Source: Kordiimonas gwangyangensis DSM 19435 = JCM 12864
GTDB taxonomy: Bacteria > Pseudomonadota > Alphaproteobacteria > Sphingomonadales > Kordiimonadaceae
Reading direction: 5' to 3'
DNA length: 42,309 nucleotides
Assembly (NCBI RefSeq): GCF_000375545.1
Contig: NZ_AQXF01000003.1
Span: 644,071-686,379 of the forward strand
Below, piece after piece: positions 16,367 through 26,363 of this stretch; positions within the stretch are counted from its first letter, which is position 1; the number at the start of each line of letters is the position of its first letter. Below the pieces are notes generated by a model. That model made no database searches. It saw only the letters and a program-made list of their open reading frames with translations, and had not been told where the DNA came from. The position numbers and the translations under genes are program-made.

Positions 16367-17920
16367 ATGTCACACAGTGAAGCAAACCGTGTGCGGATTT
16401 TTGACACCACCTTGCGCGATGGCGAGCAGTCGCCCGGCGCGTCGATGACGCTTGAAGAAAAGCTGCAGATCGCATCCACGCTTGAAGCCATGCGCGTTGA
16501 CATCATCGAGGCCGGTTTTGCCATTGCCTCGAACGGCGATTTTGAATGCGTCAATAAAATCGCACAGCAAATCCAGAATTCGACCGTCTGTTCGCTGGCG
16601 CGCGCCGCCCTTGGCGACATTGACCGCGCCGCGGAGGCCCTGAAGCCCGCGAAATCCGGTCGTATTCACACCTTTATCGCCACTAGCCCGCTCCATATGA
16701 AATACAAGCTGCAGATGGAACCGGACGCGGTGATCGAGGCGATCCACAAGTCGGTTTCGCACGCGCGCAATCTGATTGCGGATGTGGAGTGGTCGGCCGA
16801 GGACGCAACCCGCACCGAGATTGATTTCCTTTGCCGTGCGGTTGAAACCGCGATCAAGGCGGGGGCCACCACCATCAACCTGCCGGATACGGTGGGTTAC
16901 GCCACGCCGGACGAATATGCCACCATGTTCCGCACCGTCATTGAACGTGTGCCGGATGCTGACAAGGCGATCTTCTCCACCCACTGTCATAATGACCTTG
17001 GTCTTGCGGTTGCAAACTCGCTCGCCGGTATTGCGGGCGGTGCGCGGCAGGTGGAATGCACCATCAACGGCATCGGCGAACGCGCCGGTAATGCCGCGAT
17101 GGAAGAAGTTGTCATGGCGCTCAAGACCCGCGGCGATGTGATGCCCTATCACACGCGGATCGTGTCGGAAGAGATCATGCGCGCGTCGCGCCTTGTGTCC
17201 ACCGTCACCGGTTTCACGGTGCAGAACAACAAGGCCATCGTCGGCGCCAACGCCTTCGCGCACGAGAGCGGCATCCACCAGGACGGCATGCTCAAAAACG
17301 CGGAAACCTATGAGATCATGACGCCGGAATCTGTCGGCGTGACCAAATCCGTGCTCACGATGGGCAAACACTCGGGCCGCCACGCCTTCGCTGACAAGCT
17401 GAAGGAACTGGGCTATGAGCTTGGCGATAATGCCTTCCAGGAATGTTTCCGCCGCTTCAAGGAACTGGGTGACCGCAAGAAGAACATCTATGACGAGGAT
17501 ATCGTCGCCCTTGTGGATGACGAGGTGGCCACATGGGCCAACCGCATGCAGGTGATCTCGCTCAACACCTACACGTCTTCAAGTGGCGAAGCGGTTGCGA
17601 ACCTCACCATGGCAATCGACGGCGAGAAGAAAAAGGTTGTCACCTACGGCTCCGGCCCGGTGGACGCGGCCTTCAATGCCATCAAGGACCTCATCGACAT
17701 CCAGCCGCACCTGCAGCTTTTCCAGGTGCATGCGGTCACCCAAGGCACGGACGCGCAGGCTGAATGCACCGTACGCCTTGAAGAAGGCGGCCGCACCGTG
17801 AACGGGCAGGGCGCGCACGAAGACACCATCACCGCCGCCGCGCGGGCCTATGTGTCTGCCGTCAACAAGCTTCTTGTAAAACGCGAGAAACAGGCACCGG
17901 ACGCTGTCGCCGCGCAATAG
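16367..17920 (+). CDS. leuA: 2-isopropylmalate synthase
   Basis: First committed step of leucine synthesis, condensing acetyl-CoA with 2-ketoisovalerate made by the IlvBNCD pathway. It has 517 residues. The catalytic TIM barrel starts with [30 protein letters not shown] supplies the metal-binding histidines; [19 protein letters not shown] follows. [10 protein letters not shown] is in the linker. The C-terminal LeuA dimer regulatory domain, for leucine feedback, lies at about residues 390-505. GAAGAGAG precedes the ATG. A terminator follows 26 bp after the stop, so the gene ends its unit. Confidence 0.97.
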   Translation: MSHSEANRVRIFDTTLRDGEQSPGASMTLEEKLQIASTLEAMRVDIIEAGFAIASNGDFECVNKIAQQIQNSTVCSLARAALGDIDRAAEALKPAKSGRIHTFIATSPLHMKYKLQMEPDAVIEAIHKSVSHARNLIADVEWSAEDATRTEIDFLCRAVETAIKAGATTINLPDTVGYATPDEYATMFRTVIERVPDADKAIFSTHCHNDLGLAVANSLAGIAGGARQVECTINGIGERAGNAAMEEVVMALKTRGDVMPYHTRIVSEEIMRASRLVSTVTGFTVQNNKAIVGANAFAHESGIHQDGMLKNAETYEIMTPESVGVTKSVLTMGKHSGRHAFADKLKELGYELGDNAFQECFRRFKELGDRKKNIYDEDIVALVDDEVATWANRMQVISLNTYTSSSGEAVANLTMAIDGEKKKVVTYGSGPVDAAFNAIKDLIDIQPHLQLFQVHAVTQGTDAQAECTVRLEEGGRTVNGQGAHEDTITAAARAYVSAVNKLLVKREKQAPDAVAAQ

Positions 17921-17945
17921 CGCGGGCGCACAGCACTCCAGTGAC

Positions 17946-17977
17946 AAGGGCGGCTTTCGGGCCGCCTTTATTTTTTC
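17946..17977 (+). terminator. Intrinsic terminator after leuA
   Basis: GGCGGC (17949-17954), loop TTTCGG, then GCCGCC (17961-17966), followed by TTTATTTTTT. The flanking AAG extends the stem. Confidence 0.93.
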
Positions 17978-18034
17978 TGTTTGTGTTGGCTGTGCCGGGC
18001 TCTATGACAGATATGACACTGGCATTGGGGACAT

Positions 18035-18751
18035 ATGAACTATCAGCATACAGATAGTGGACAGAGCCGTGTGCCTGACCATCGCCTCACCACGGCGGTG
18101 AAGCTCATGCTCATCTACGCAGCGATTCAAATATTATCCTCCGCGGGTGTGGGTGTCGTGGCCGGTTTCGCAAACTGGAGTGCTAGCGAATATATCTCCG
18201 CTAGCACCACGTTAGTGCTTTTTGAGCATGCCCTTTGCCTTTTCATCATTTGGCGTGTCTTTCACGCCGACATGCGGATTATACCTCCAGACATCGGCAT
18301 CCGGGCCAGCGAAGCGCGCTATTTGTACATAGTCATATTGATAGTGCTGTTCGCCATCATTGCGCAGCGCTTTCATGCCCTTTACGACGGCTGGATCTAT
18401 GACGGACAGCAGGGAGTGGCGGATTGGCTTGAACTACTGCCTGACAAAAGCCCCGTGGTGCGCGGCATAGCGATTATTACGCTCGGGTTTAGCGGCCCAC
18501 TTATTGAAGAGCTCATCTTTAGGGGATATTTGCAGTCTGCGCTGATGGACCGACTGCCCGCGACGATCGCAGTCTGTTGCAGCGCATTTGTGTTTGCGGC
18601 ATTCCATCTGGATATCTTGGGTTTTCCCTATCTGTTCGCTGGCGGTGTCATGCTCGGGACGTTGTATCAAGTCACGCGGTCACTTTGGCCACCTCTCGTT
18701 TTGCATATGGTCATAAATATGGAAAGCGTTACCAGCGTTTTCTATCGCTAA
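18035..18751 (+). CDS. CPBP-family intramembrane metalloprotease, copy 1
   Basis: A 238-residue polytopic membrane protein of the CAAX protease/bacteriocin-processing (CPBP, Abi) family. The motifs are present: Glu158-Glu159 and Arg163 in EELIFRGYLQSAL, His191 in FAAFHLD, and the C-terminal LHMVIN segment. About six to eight hydrophobic helices are visible. The substrate is unknown; family members act in prenyl-protein processing, bacteriocin self-immunity or membrane-protein cleavage. It is followed 68 bp later by a second member of the same family. Confidence 0.88.
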   Translation: MNYQHTDSGQSRVPDHRLTTAVKLMLIYAAIQILSSAGVGVVAGFANWSASEYISASTTLVLFEHALCLFIIWRVFHADMRIIPPDIGIRASEARYLYIVILIVLFAIIAQRFHALYDGWIYDGQQGVADWLELLPDKSPVVRGIAIITLGFSGPLIEELIFRGYLQSALMDRLPATIAVCCSAFVFAAFHLDILGFPYLFAGGVMLGTLYQVTRSLWPPLVLHMVINMESVTSVFYR

Positions 18752-18819
18752 AGGCGCTTTGCTGCTTGTGGCGGCAGGCAAAATGCTTATCTCTTAAAGC
18801 ATCTTCTTTTGGGGGCGTG

Positions 18820-19548
18820 ATGACTGGTTTTCCTTTTCTCGACAGGCTTTTTCCCAATACGGACAGCCGTTTTGTGATGGCTGCTTTCCTGATGGTCGCG
18901 CTTCTGGTGGCGCAGTTCAGCTTTGCGCTTGTCGCCAGCGTCATGGCGTCGGCCGCGAACGGTGAAGCGACCACGGGTATGGTCTTTCCCATCGCGCTCC
19001 TCGGCTCCAACGCGGTGTGCTTCTGGATCGTGTGGCGCAACTTGCATGCACCTCAACACCTGCCGCTCGCGAGTATCGGCTTTATCCCGAGCCGGGTGAG
19101 CATGGGCACCACGCTGGGCCTTGTCCTGCTCCTCTACCTGAGTGCGGGCATGCTGGCGGGGCTTTATATCCAGCTTGTGGACTATGAAGGCCAGAAAGCA
19201 ACGACCGAGATGATCGTGGCGGCGGGGAATGATACCATGCTTGCCAAAATCCTCATGATGATTGCCGTGGTGGTCATCGGCCCCATCCTTGAGGAGATCA
19301 TGTTTCGCGGCTACCTGCAGTCCGCCCTGACGGACCGTTTTTCGCCAGCCATTGGCATTGCAGGCAGCGCCTTTGTGTTCGCCGCTTTCCATTTCCAGCC
19401 CGAAGCTTTCCCGCTGCTTGCGCTTATCGGTGCGGCGTGCGGCATCGCCTATCATGTCACCCAGTCACTGTGGCCCGCCGTGCTGCTGCATATGCTCAAT
19501 AACGCTGCCTTCATCGTGAACCTCTTTTATGTTGAGGGGCAGGGCTGA
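18820..19548 (+). CDS. CPBP-family intramembrane metalloprotease, copy 2
   Basis: Second tandem CPBP protease, 242 residues, with EEIMFRGYLQSAL at residue 158, the same position as in copy 1. FAAFHFQ and LLHMLNNAAFIVN follow. The frame is open from 18577 inside copy 1, but ATG 18820 begins the family-like N-terminus and has GGGGGC upstream. Codon use is more GC-rich and closer to the host than in copy 1. The pair appears to come from a duplication followed by divergence, since identity is concentrated in the last third. Confidence 0.88.
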   Translation: MTGFPFLDRLFPNTDSRFVMAAFLMVALLVAQFSFALVASVMASAANGEATTGMVFPIALLGSNAVCFWIVWRNLHAPQHLPLASIGFIPSRVSMGTTLGLVLLLYLSAGMLAGLYIQLVDYEGQKATTEMIVAAGNDTMLAKILMMIAVVVIGPILEEIMFRGYLQSALTDRFSPAIGIAGSAFVFAAFHFQPEAFPLLALIGAACGIAYHVTQSLWPAVLLHMLNNAAFIVNLFYVEGQG

Positions 19549-19581
19549 TCCTGTAAACTCAGGTAAGCAGAGGAGGATGCC

Positions 19582-20529
19582 ATGAGCCGAATTGCCGACG
19601 ACCGCGACCCTGAATGCAGCCCCCAAGGCTGCCCGGAGCCGGTTGATGTGGTGATTATCCCCCGCACCGGTGATATCGGCGGCTTTATGGTGGAGCGTGC
19701 GCTTCCCTCCCGCCAGAAACGCATGATCGGCCCCTTTGTGTTCTGGGACCAGATGGGACCGGGGGAGTTCCTGACCGGCCAGGGCATCGACGTACGCCCG
19801 CACCCGCACATTGGCCTTTCCACCGTCACCTACCTTTTTGACGGCACGCTGGACCATAGGGACAGCCTTGGTACCCATATGACCATCCTGCCGGGTGAAC
19901 TTAACCTCATGACGGCGGGTAGTGGCATCGTGCATTCTGAACGCACGGGGCCTACCGACCGCGCCAAGCCCTCACGGCTTTACGGCATACAAAGTTGGCT
20001 CGCACAGCCAAAGACGCTGGAGGGCAGCGCACCCGCCTTCAAGCATTATGGCAGTAGTGACCTGCCGACCATGAACGCGGAAGGTATTGAGGCCAAGGTG
20101 ATCCTTGGTGAAGCCTTTGGTCTTAAAAGCCCGGTCGAGACCGACTGGGAAACGCTATATGCGGACATCACGCTTGCGCCGGGTGCGGTGCTGCCGCTGC
20201 CGCGCGAAACCGAAGAACGCGCGGTCTATATCGTGCGCGGTAAGGCGGAGATTGCGGGCACGATATACCCAAGCGGGCAGATGATCAGCCTGCGCCCGGG
20301 GGCTGACGTGAGCGTGAAAGCGCTTGGCGACGTGCATCTTATGCTGCTTGGCGGTGCCGCGATGGATGGCCCGCGTTATATCTGGTGGAACTTTGTCGGC
20401 TCAAGCATGGACCGGATTCGCGATGCGGCTGAACGCTGGCAGGCACAAAGTTTTGCCAAGGTACCGGGTGATGAGGAGGAGTTCATTCCGCTCCCCGATA
20501 TCAAGACACTGGACCGTGTGAAGGCCTGA
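19582..20529 (+). CDS. Pirin family protein
   Basis: A bicupin of 315 residues. The pirin signature is clear: FVFWDQMGPGEFLTGQGIDVRPHPHIGLSTVTYLF supplies metal-binding histidines, then LMTAGSGIVHSER, and the C-terminal cupin contains GPRYIWWNFVGSS. Bacterial pirins include quercetin dioxygenases and regulators of pyruvate metabolism; which applies here cannot be told. AGGAGG lies ahead of the ATG. The stop is followed by 223 bp that hold the mreB control region. Confidence 0.93.
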   Translation: MSRIADDRDPECSPQGCPEPVDVVIIPRTGDIGGFMVERALPSRQKRMIGPFVFWDQMGPGEFLTGQGIDVRPHPHIGLSTVTYLFDGTLDHRDSLGTHMTILPGELNLMTAGSGIVHSERTGPTDRAKPSRLYGIQSWLAQPKTLEGSAPAFKHYGSSDLPTMNAEGIEAKVILGEAFGLKSPVETDWETLYADITLAPGAVLPLPRETEERAVYIVRGKAEIAGTIYPSGQMISLRPGADVSVKALGDVHLMLLGGAAMDGPRYIWWNFVGSSMDRIRDAAERWQAQSFAKVPGDEEEFIPLPDIKTLDRVKA

Positions 20530-20683
20530 TCGGGGCCGATTACATTTCCCTCATGCCAAGCCTTTGAAATTGGCGACAATTTTATTTTTCGTAAGATCGC
20601 CTAACCAATTTTACCCGCTCAAGCGGCCAAATAACAAAATATAGCGCAAATGGCGTTCTTGCCCCTTGTGTCTTGGGCATATC

Positions 20684-20713
20684 TGGCCCATAACCGCAAT
20701 AACGGGTGGGCCA
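20684..20713 (+). promoter_or_regulatory. Hairpin in the mreB upstream region
   Basis: TGGCCCA (20684-20690) pairs with TGGGCCA (20707-20713), with inner CCG/CGG pairs. It lies 40 bp before the mreB start in the 223-bp gap after the pirin gene. There is no T-run, so it is more likely a 5' UTR element than a terminator. I could not pick a convincing promoter in this gap. Confidence 0.4.
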
Positions 20714-20752
20714 TGGGCGGCCCCAAGAGCATTAGAAAATTAAGAGGGTTAA

Positions 20753-21787
<1,035 letters not shown>

Positions 21788-21849
21788 TCCGGCACTGTCG
21801 CCCGCGTCTTACCCTTGAGTAGGGTCCGGCTAATCTGGGAGATTGACCA

Positions 21850-22758
21850 CTGGTCTCGACACTGCATTCCGGCAATCTGGCATCAAACACCCGCCTGCGT
21901 CGTGGTGGACGCGGGCGTGGTGCTTTTTGGCTTTACCTGCTGATTGCGGTAGTGTTCCTGGGCCTTGAAGCCACGGGGCAGGCCATTCCGCGCCAAGTAC
22001 GCGCCTATTCAAACGACGTTGTCTCCCCCATACTCCGGGTTCTTGATCAGCCCATCCGTGCCGTTCAGGCCGGGCTCGAACGTATTGCCGGTGTGGGCGA
22101 CATCTACGCAGAAAACGAAACCCTTCGGGACGAGAACGACCGCCTGCGCCAGTGGCGGGAGGCAGCCATGCAGCTCGCACGCGAGAACGAACGCCTGCGC
22201 CTGATGCTCAAGGTGCCGGGGCGCGAGGTTCCGCCCGCCGCAACCGCGCGGGTGATTGGCGTGGGGGGCGGCGCGTTTGAGCGTAACGTTCTGATCAGCG
22301 CTGGCACCTCCGACGGTGTGCGCCGCAACTTGCCAGTCGTGGACGAGACCGGTGTGATTGGTCGCACCATTCAGGTGGGCCGCTGGACCAGCCGTGTGCT
22401 TCTCGTGACAGACCTCAACAGCCGTATTCCTGTGCGCCTTGAACGCACGGGCGACCTTGCCATTGCCGAAGGGCAGAACGAAGCCTTCCTGATGCTGCGG
22501 TTCCTGCCCGAAGAAGTGGTGGTCAAGGAAGGAGACCGCATCCTGACCTCCGGCCACGGTAGCGTTTTCCCGCCGGATCTGCCGGTCGCGCGGGTAAGCG
22601 AAGTGGGTGAAGGTTACATCAGGCTCGAGCCGCTGGGTATTCTCGGCAAGCTCGATTATGTGCGCGTGCTTGATTATCACGCGGTGCCGGACGAAGACGC
22701 CATCGCCATCCCTGATGTGCCGGAGACGACAGAAGAAGCCGCGGAGGATGGCCAATGA
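21850..22758 (+). CDS. mreC: Rod shape-determining protein MreC (probable CTG start)
   Basis: A periplasmic scaffold linking MreB to cell-wall enzymes. It is a bitopic protein with a coiled coil (about residues 75-110, LRDENDRLRQWREAA) and a C-terminal beta domain (RVIGVGGGAFERNVLI and following). The first conventional in-frame start is GTG 21952, but that would remove the transmembrane helix. The frame upstream of it encodes basic residues RLRRGGRGRG and then FWLYLLIAVVFLGLEA, a normal MreC anchor. No ATG, GTG or TTG lies upstream before the TGA at 21844. CTG 21850 has GGGAG 8 nt in front and is my preferred start (302 residues). The automatic choice would be 21952. Confidence 0.85.
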   Translation: MVSTLHSGNLASNTRLRRGGRGRGAFWLYLLIAVVFLGLEATGQAIPRQVRAYSNDVVSPILRVLDQPIRAVQAGLERIAGVGDIYAENETLRDENDRLRQWREAAMQLARENERLRLMLKVPGREVPPAATARVIGVGGGAFERNVLISAGTSDGVRRNLPVVDETGVIGRTIQVGRWTSRVLLVTDLNSRIPVRLERTGDLAIAEGQNEAFLMLRFLPEEVVVKEGDRILTSGHGSVFPPDLPVARVSEVGEGYIRLEPLGILGKLDYVRVLDYHAVPDEDAIAIPDVPETTEEAAEDGQ

Positions 22759-23261
22759 GCCCGCGCCGTCCCGCCATCACGTCCTTTGGTTTTGCCGGGC
22801 TTTTCCCGGTTCTGATCACGCTTTTCATGGCAGCGCTGATGCTGCTGCCGCTTGGTACCGGTGCGGCAAACATCGCCATGCCGCATCTCGTGCTGATTTC
22901 AGTCTTCTATTGGCTGTCGTCCCGCGCACTTCTGATGCCATACGGCGCTTGCGCGGCCCTCGGTTTTATACTCGACCTGTGGCTTGATGTGCCCATGGGC
23001 CTCAATATGGTACTGCTGCTGCTCACGCGCCTTTTTGTGCTCAACCAGCTCAAGCACTATAAAGGCCGCAGCCGCATTGTGCACTGGGCCATATTCACGG
23101 TGCTGAGCCTCGGTCTTTACTTGCTGGCATGGCTCATCATGTCCATCGTTTATGGTACACTCTGGCCTATCCAGCCCATTGCGGTACAATGGGGTGTGAC
23201 GGCGTTTTCCTATGCGCCGGTGGCTTTTGTTCTCGGGCGGATGCGCCGGGTGGTACTGTAA
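22755..23261 (+). CDS. mreD: Rod shape-determining protein MreD
   Basis: An integral membrane partner of MreC, 168 residues with about five hydrophobic helices. GACAALGFILDLWLDVPMGLN and a basic ending fit the family. Its ATG overlaps the mreC stop (ATGA), indicating coupling. PBP2 begins 3 bp after its stop. Confidence 0.9.
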   Translation: MSPRRPAITSFGFAGLFPVLITLFMAALMLLPLGTGAANIAMPHLVLISVFYWLSSRALLMPYGACAALGFILDLWLDVPMGLNMVLLLLTRLFVLNQLKHYKGRSRIVHWAIFTVLSLGLYLLAWLIMSIVYGTLWPIQPIAVQWGVTAFSYAPVAFVLGRMRRVVL

Positions 23262-23264
23262 GGC

Positions 23265-25136
23265 ATGGCAAGAGAAGGGCTGAGATACCAGACATTCTCG
23301 CGGCGGACTTTCCTGCTCGCGGGGGCGCAAGGCCTCGCAATGACGGCGCTTGGTGGCCGGCTTTATTATCTTTCGGTCGTGGAAGGTGAAAAATACAAGC
23401 TGCGCGCTGAACGCAACCGCATTGCCATTCGACTGATCGCACCCGAGCGCGGCGAAATCCTTGACCGCCGCGGCCGCAAGCTTGCCACCAATAAACAGGA
23501 CTTCCGTGTATTCCTGATCCCCGAGCAGGCGGAGGAAGTCGCGCAAACCCTCGTCAAGATCGGCCATATCGTCAAACTGGATGAACGCCGCCTGTCGCGT
23601 ATTGAACGCCAGATCAAGCGCCAGCGTAAATTTGTGCCCGTGACAGTCGCGCAAGGGTTGGACTGGGATACATTCGCCAAAGTGAATGTTTCGGTACCGG
23701 AACTACCGGGCGTGGTGCCCGATGCGGGCCGGTCGCGCTACTATCCGGCGGGCAATGAGATTGCGCACCTTGTGGGTTATACTGCAAGCCCCAATGAGGA
23801 AGATGTCGCGCTTAATCCCTTGTACCAACTGCCGGGCTTCAAGGTTGGCAGGCAGGGGCTTGAGCGGCGTTATGAGGATCATCTGCGCGGTTCCGCCGGC
23901 ACGCGCCGGGTGGAGGTGAATTCCGTTGGCCGCGAAATTCGTGAGCTGCCACCCCGGCAGGATGCTGAACCGGGTAGCAACCTTAATCTCACGATTGACC
24001 TTGAACTGCAGCATTTCACCATTGAAAAACTGGGCGAGGAAGCGGCAGGCGTGGTGGCCATTGACGTCAAGACCGGTGAAATCCTCACCATGGCGTCGGC
24101 ACCCACCTATGACCCGAACGAGTTCACGCGCGGGATCAGTAGCGAGAACTGGAACGCGCTGCTGAAAGACCCCCGCAAGCCGCTCATCAACAAGTGCGTG
24201 ACCGGCCAGTATCCACCCGGCTCAACCGTCAAGCCGCTGATTGCGATTGCCGCGCTTGAGCATGGCATCGTGAAGCCTGAGACCGAGCACTACTGCAACG
24301 GGCGCCACCGGCTCGGGAACCATGTGTTCAACTGCTGGAAAAAGGGCGGGCATGGTCGGCTCGACCTCAAGGGCGCCATTGCCCATAGCTGCGATGTGTA
24401 CTTCTGGAAAGTGGCCGAAGAGCTCGATATCGACAATATGGCCGATATGCTCTCGCGTTTCGGGCTTGGGGAGCTGTTTGACCTCGGCATTGACGGCGAA
24501 AAGCCGGGCCTTGTGCCGGACCGTGGCTGGAAGCGGGCGGTTTTGAACCAGCCGTGGCATCTGGGCGAAACGCTCAATGTCTCCATCGGGCAGGGCGCGA
24601 TGCTGGCCACACCGCTTCAGCTTGCTGTCATGACGGCGCGGATCGCCTCCGGCCGGCGCATATTCCCGAGCCTGGTGTCGATCCCTGGCACCGACCTCAC
24701 ACGCATGGACGCGTTTGACCCCATGGATATCAGCCCGCTTTACCTGCAGCTCGCGCGGCGCGGCATGGAAATGGTGATGGAACTCGGCGGCACGGCCCAT
24801 GACTACAGACGCCCCAAAAGTGCGCCAAAGCTCGCAGGCAAGTCGGGCACCGCGCAGGTGCGCCGCATCAGCAAGGAAGAACGCCTTGACGGCGTGATTG
24901 ATAACAAGGACCTGCCGTGGAACATGCGCGACCACGCCCTTTTTGTCGCCTATGGCCCGACAGAAAACCCCGAGGTGGCTGTGGGGGTATTGGTGCAGCA
25001 CGGTGGCGGCGGCTCCAGTGTCGCGGCCCCCATTGCGCGCGCGGTGATCGACAAGGCGCTTGAAATTCGCCACCGGGCACCGGCTGACGGCACCACCGAC
25101 ACGGCAGCAGCAGCCAGCGAAAGGGAGGGCAGCTGA
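23265..25136 (+). CDS. mrdA: Penicillin-binding protein 2 (elongasome transpeptidase)
   Basis: The peptidoglycan cross-linking enzyme of lateral-wall growth, a partner of RodA. It has 623 residues. A membrane anchor lies at about residues 15-33 and the dimerisation domain begins at RGEILDRRGRKLATN. The transpeptidase motifs are SxxK with Ser320 and Lys323 in PPGSTVKPL, SCD in AHSCDVYFW, and KSGT at Lys526. An Ala/Thr-rich tail ends the protein. The stop overlaps the rodA ATG by 1 nt. Confidence 0.97.
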   Translation: MAREGLRYQTFSRRTFLLAGAQGLAMTALGGRLYYLSVVEGEKYKLRAERNRIAIRLIAPERGEILDRRGRKLATNKQDFRVFLIPEQAEEVAQTLVKIGHIVKLDERRLSRIERQIKRQRKFVPVTVAQGLDWDTFAKVNVSVPELPGVVPDAGRSRYYPAGNEIAHLVGYTASPNEEDVALNPLYQLPGFKVGRQGLERRYEDHLRGSAGTRRVEVNSVGREIRELPPRQDAEPGSNLNLTIDLELQHFTIEKLGEEAAGVVAIDVKTGEILTMASAPTYDPNEFTRGISSENWNALLKDPRKPLINKCVTGQYPPGSTVKPLIAIAALEHGIVKPETEHYCNGRHRLGNHVFNCWKKGGHGRLDLKGAIAHSCDVYFWKVAEELDIDNMADMLSRFGLGELFDLGIDGEKPGLVPDRGWKRAVLNQPWHLGETLNVSIGQGAMLATPLQLAVMTARIASGRRIFPSLVSIPGTDLTRMDAFDPMDISPLYLQLARRGMEMVMELGGTAHDYRRPKSAPKLAGKSGTAQVRRISKEERLDGVIDNKDLPWNMRDHALFVAYGPTENPEVAVGVLVQHGGGGSSVAAPIARAVIDKALEIRHRAPADGTTDTAAAASEREGS

Positions 25137-26293
25137 TGGGTACCGCCCGTATGTTCGGCCCGCGCCGGGTTGAAAAGAATATCATCCAGCGCCTCGCTGA
25201 TATCAACTGGGGCATCGTGCTCCTGAATGTGATGATCGCGGGCGCAGGCTTTGCCATGCTTTATTCCGTTGCCGGTGGTTCGTGGGACCCCTGGGCCACC
25301 ACGCAGGCCAAACGTTTTGTTGGTGCCTTCGTGATCATGATCGTGATTGCAACTGTCGACATCCGCTACTGGATGGCTTTCTCATACCCCGCGTGGTTCA
25401 TCGGTGTGCTGCTGCTTGTCGCGGTGGAGGTTATGGGCGCGGTTGGCATGGGCGGGCAACGCTGGCTTGATATCGGTTTCATGCGGGTGCAACCGTCGGA
25501 GCTCATGAAAATCGCGGTTGTCATGGCGCTCGCGCGCTACTTCCATGGCCGTAACTATGACCAGAGCCGCAATTTGCGCTCGCTATTTATCCCCGCGGTG
25601 CTGATCATGGTGCCGACGGCACTTGTGGTGATCCAGCCTGACCTCGGTACCGGCCTGATGATTGTGGCTGGCGGTGCGGCCATCCTGTTCCTTGCCGGTC
25701 TCCCAGCGTGGCTCTTTATCGCGGCGGCGCTTGTGGTGGCCGCGGCCATCCCTGTGGGCTGGCAGTTTTTCCTGCGCGACTACCAGAAAGACCGCGTTCT
25801 CACCTTCCTCAACCCGGAGAATGATCCTTTGGGGGCTGGGTATCAGATCACGCAGTCCAAAATCGCGCTGGGCTCGGGCGGGCTTACAGGCAAAGGCTTC
25901 CTTGAAGGCACACAAAGCCAGCTCAACTTCCTGCCGGAGATGAAGACCGACTTCATTTTCACCGTGCTTGCGGAAGAATTTGGCCTGATTGGCGCGGTGA
26001 TCGTGCTGGCGCTTTACACCATTGTGCTCGCCTACGGCATGCTGATCGGCATTGGCTGCCGAAGTCAGTTCGGGCGACTGCTGGCAAGCGGCCTGTCGAT
26101 GAGCCTGTTCCTTTATGTGCTGATCAATGTGGCGATGGTGATGGGGCTCATGCCCGTGGTGGGTGTGCCGTTGCCGATGATCTCCTACGGCGGCTCAGCC
26201 ATGCTGACGTGGATGATCGCCTATGGGCTTATCCTGTCGGTCGCCATTCACCGGCATGTCTCCCTTGCGCCCAAGGGCAGTGGCCTCGGCTAG
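25136..26293 (+). CDS. rodA: RodA, SEDS peptidoglycan glycosyltransferase
   Basis: Polymerises glycan strands together with PBP2. The 385-residue polytopic protein has the SEDS features: GGQRWLDIGFMRVQPSELMKIAVV, VVIQPDLGTGLMI, FLPEMKTDFIFTVLAEEFGLIGA and GVPLPMISYGGSAML. About ten transmembrane segments. It is the last gene of the mre operon. A 70-bp gap follows before the M20 gene. Confidence 0.97.
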   Translation: MGTARMFGPRRVEKNIIQRLADINWGIVLLNVMIAGAGFAMLYSVAGGSWDPWATTQAKRFVGAFVIMIVIATVDIRYWMAFSYPAWFIGVLLLVAVEVMGAVGMGGQRWLDIGFMRVQPSELMKIAVVMALARYFHGRNYDQSRNLRSLFIPAVLIMVPTALVVIQPDLGTGLMIVAGGAAILFLAGLPAWLFIAAALVVAAAIPVGWQFFLRDYQKDRVLTFLNPENDPLGAGYQITQSKIALGSGGLTGKGFLEGTQSQLNFLPEMKTDFIFTVLAEEFGLIGAVIVLALYTIVLAYGMLIGIGCRSQFGRLLASGLSMSLFLYVLINVAMVMGLMPVVGVPLPMISYGGSAMLTWMIAYGLILSVAIHRHVSLAPKGSGLG

Positions 26294-26363
26294 GGCAATT
26301 TGTCTCCTTGATCAGCCTGAGCTTTGTCCTATGATCCTTCCCATAGAACAAAGAGGGGTTCCT

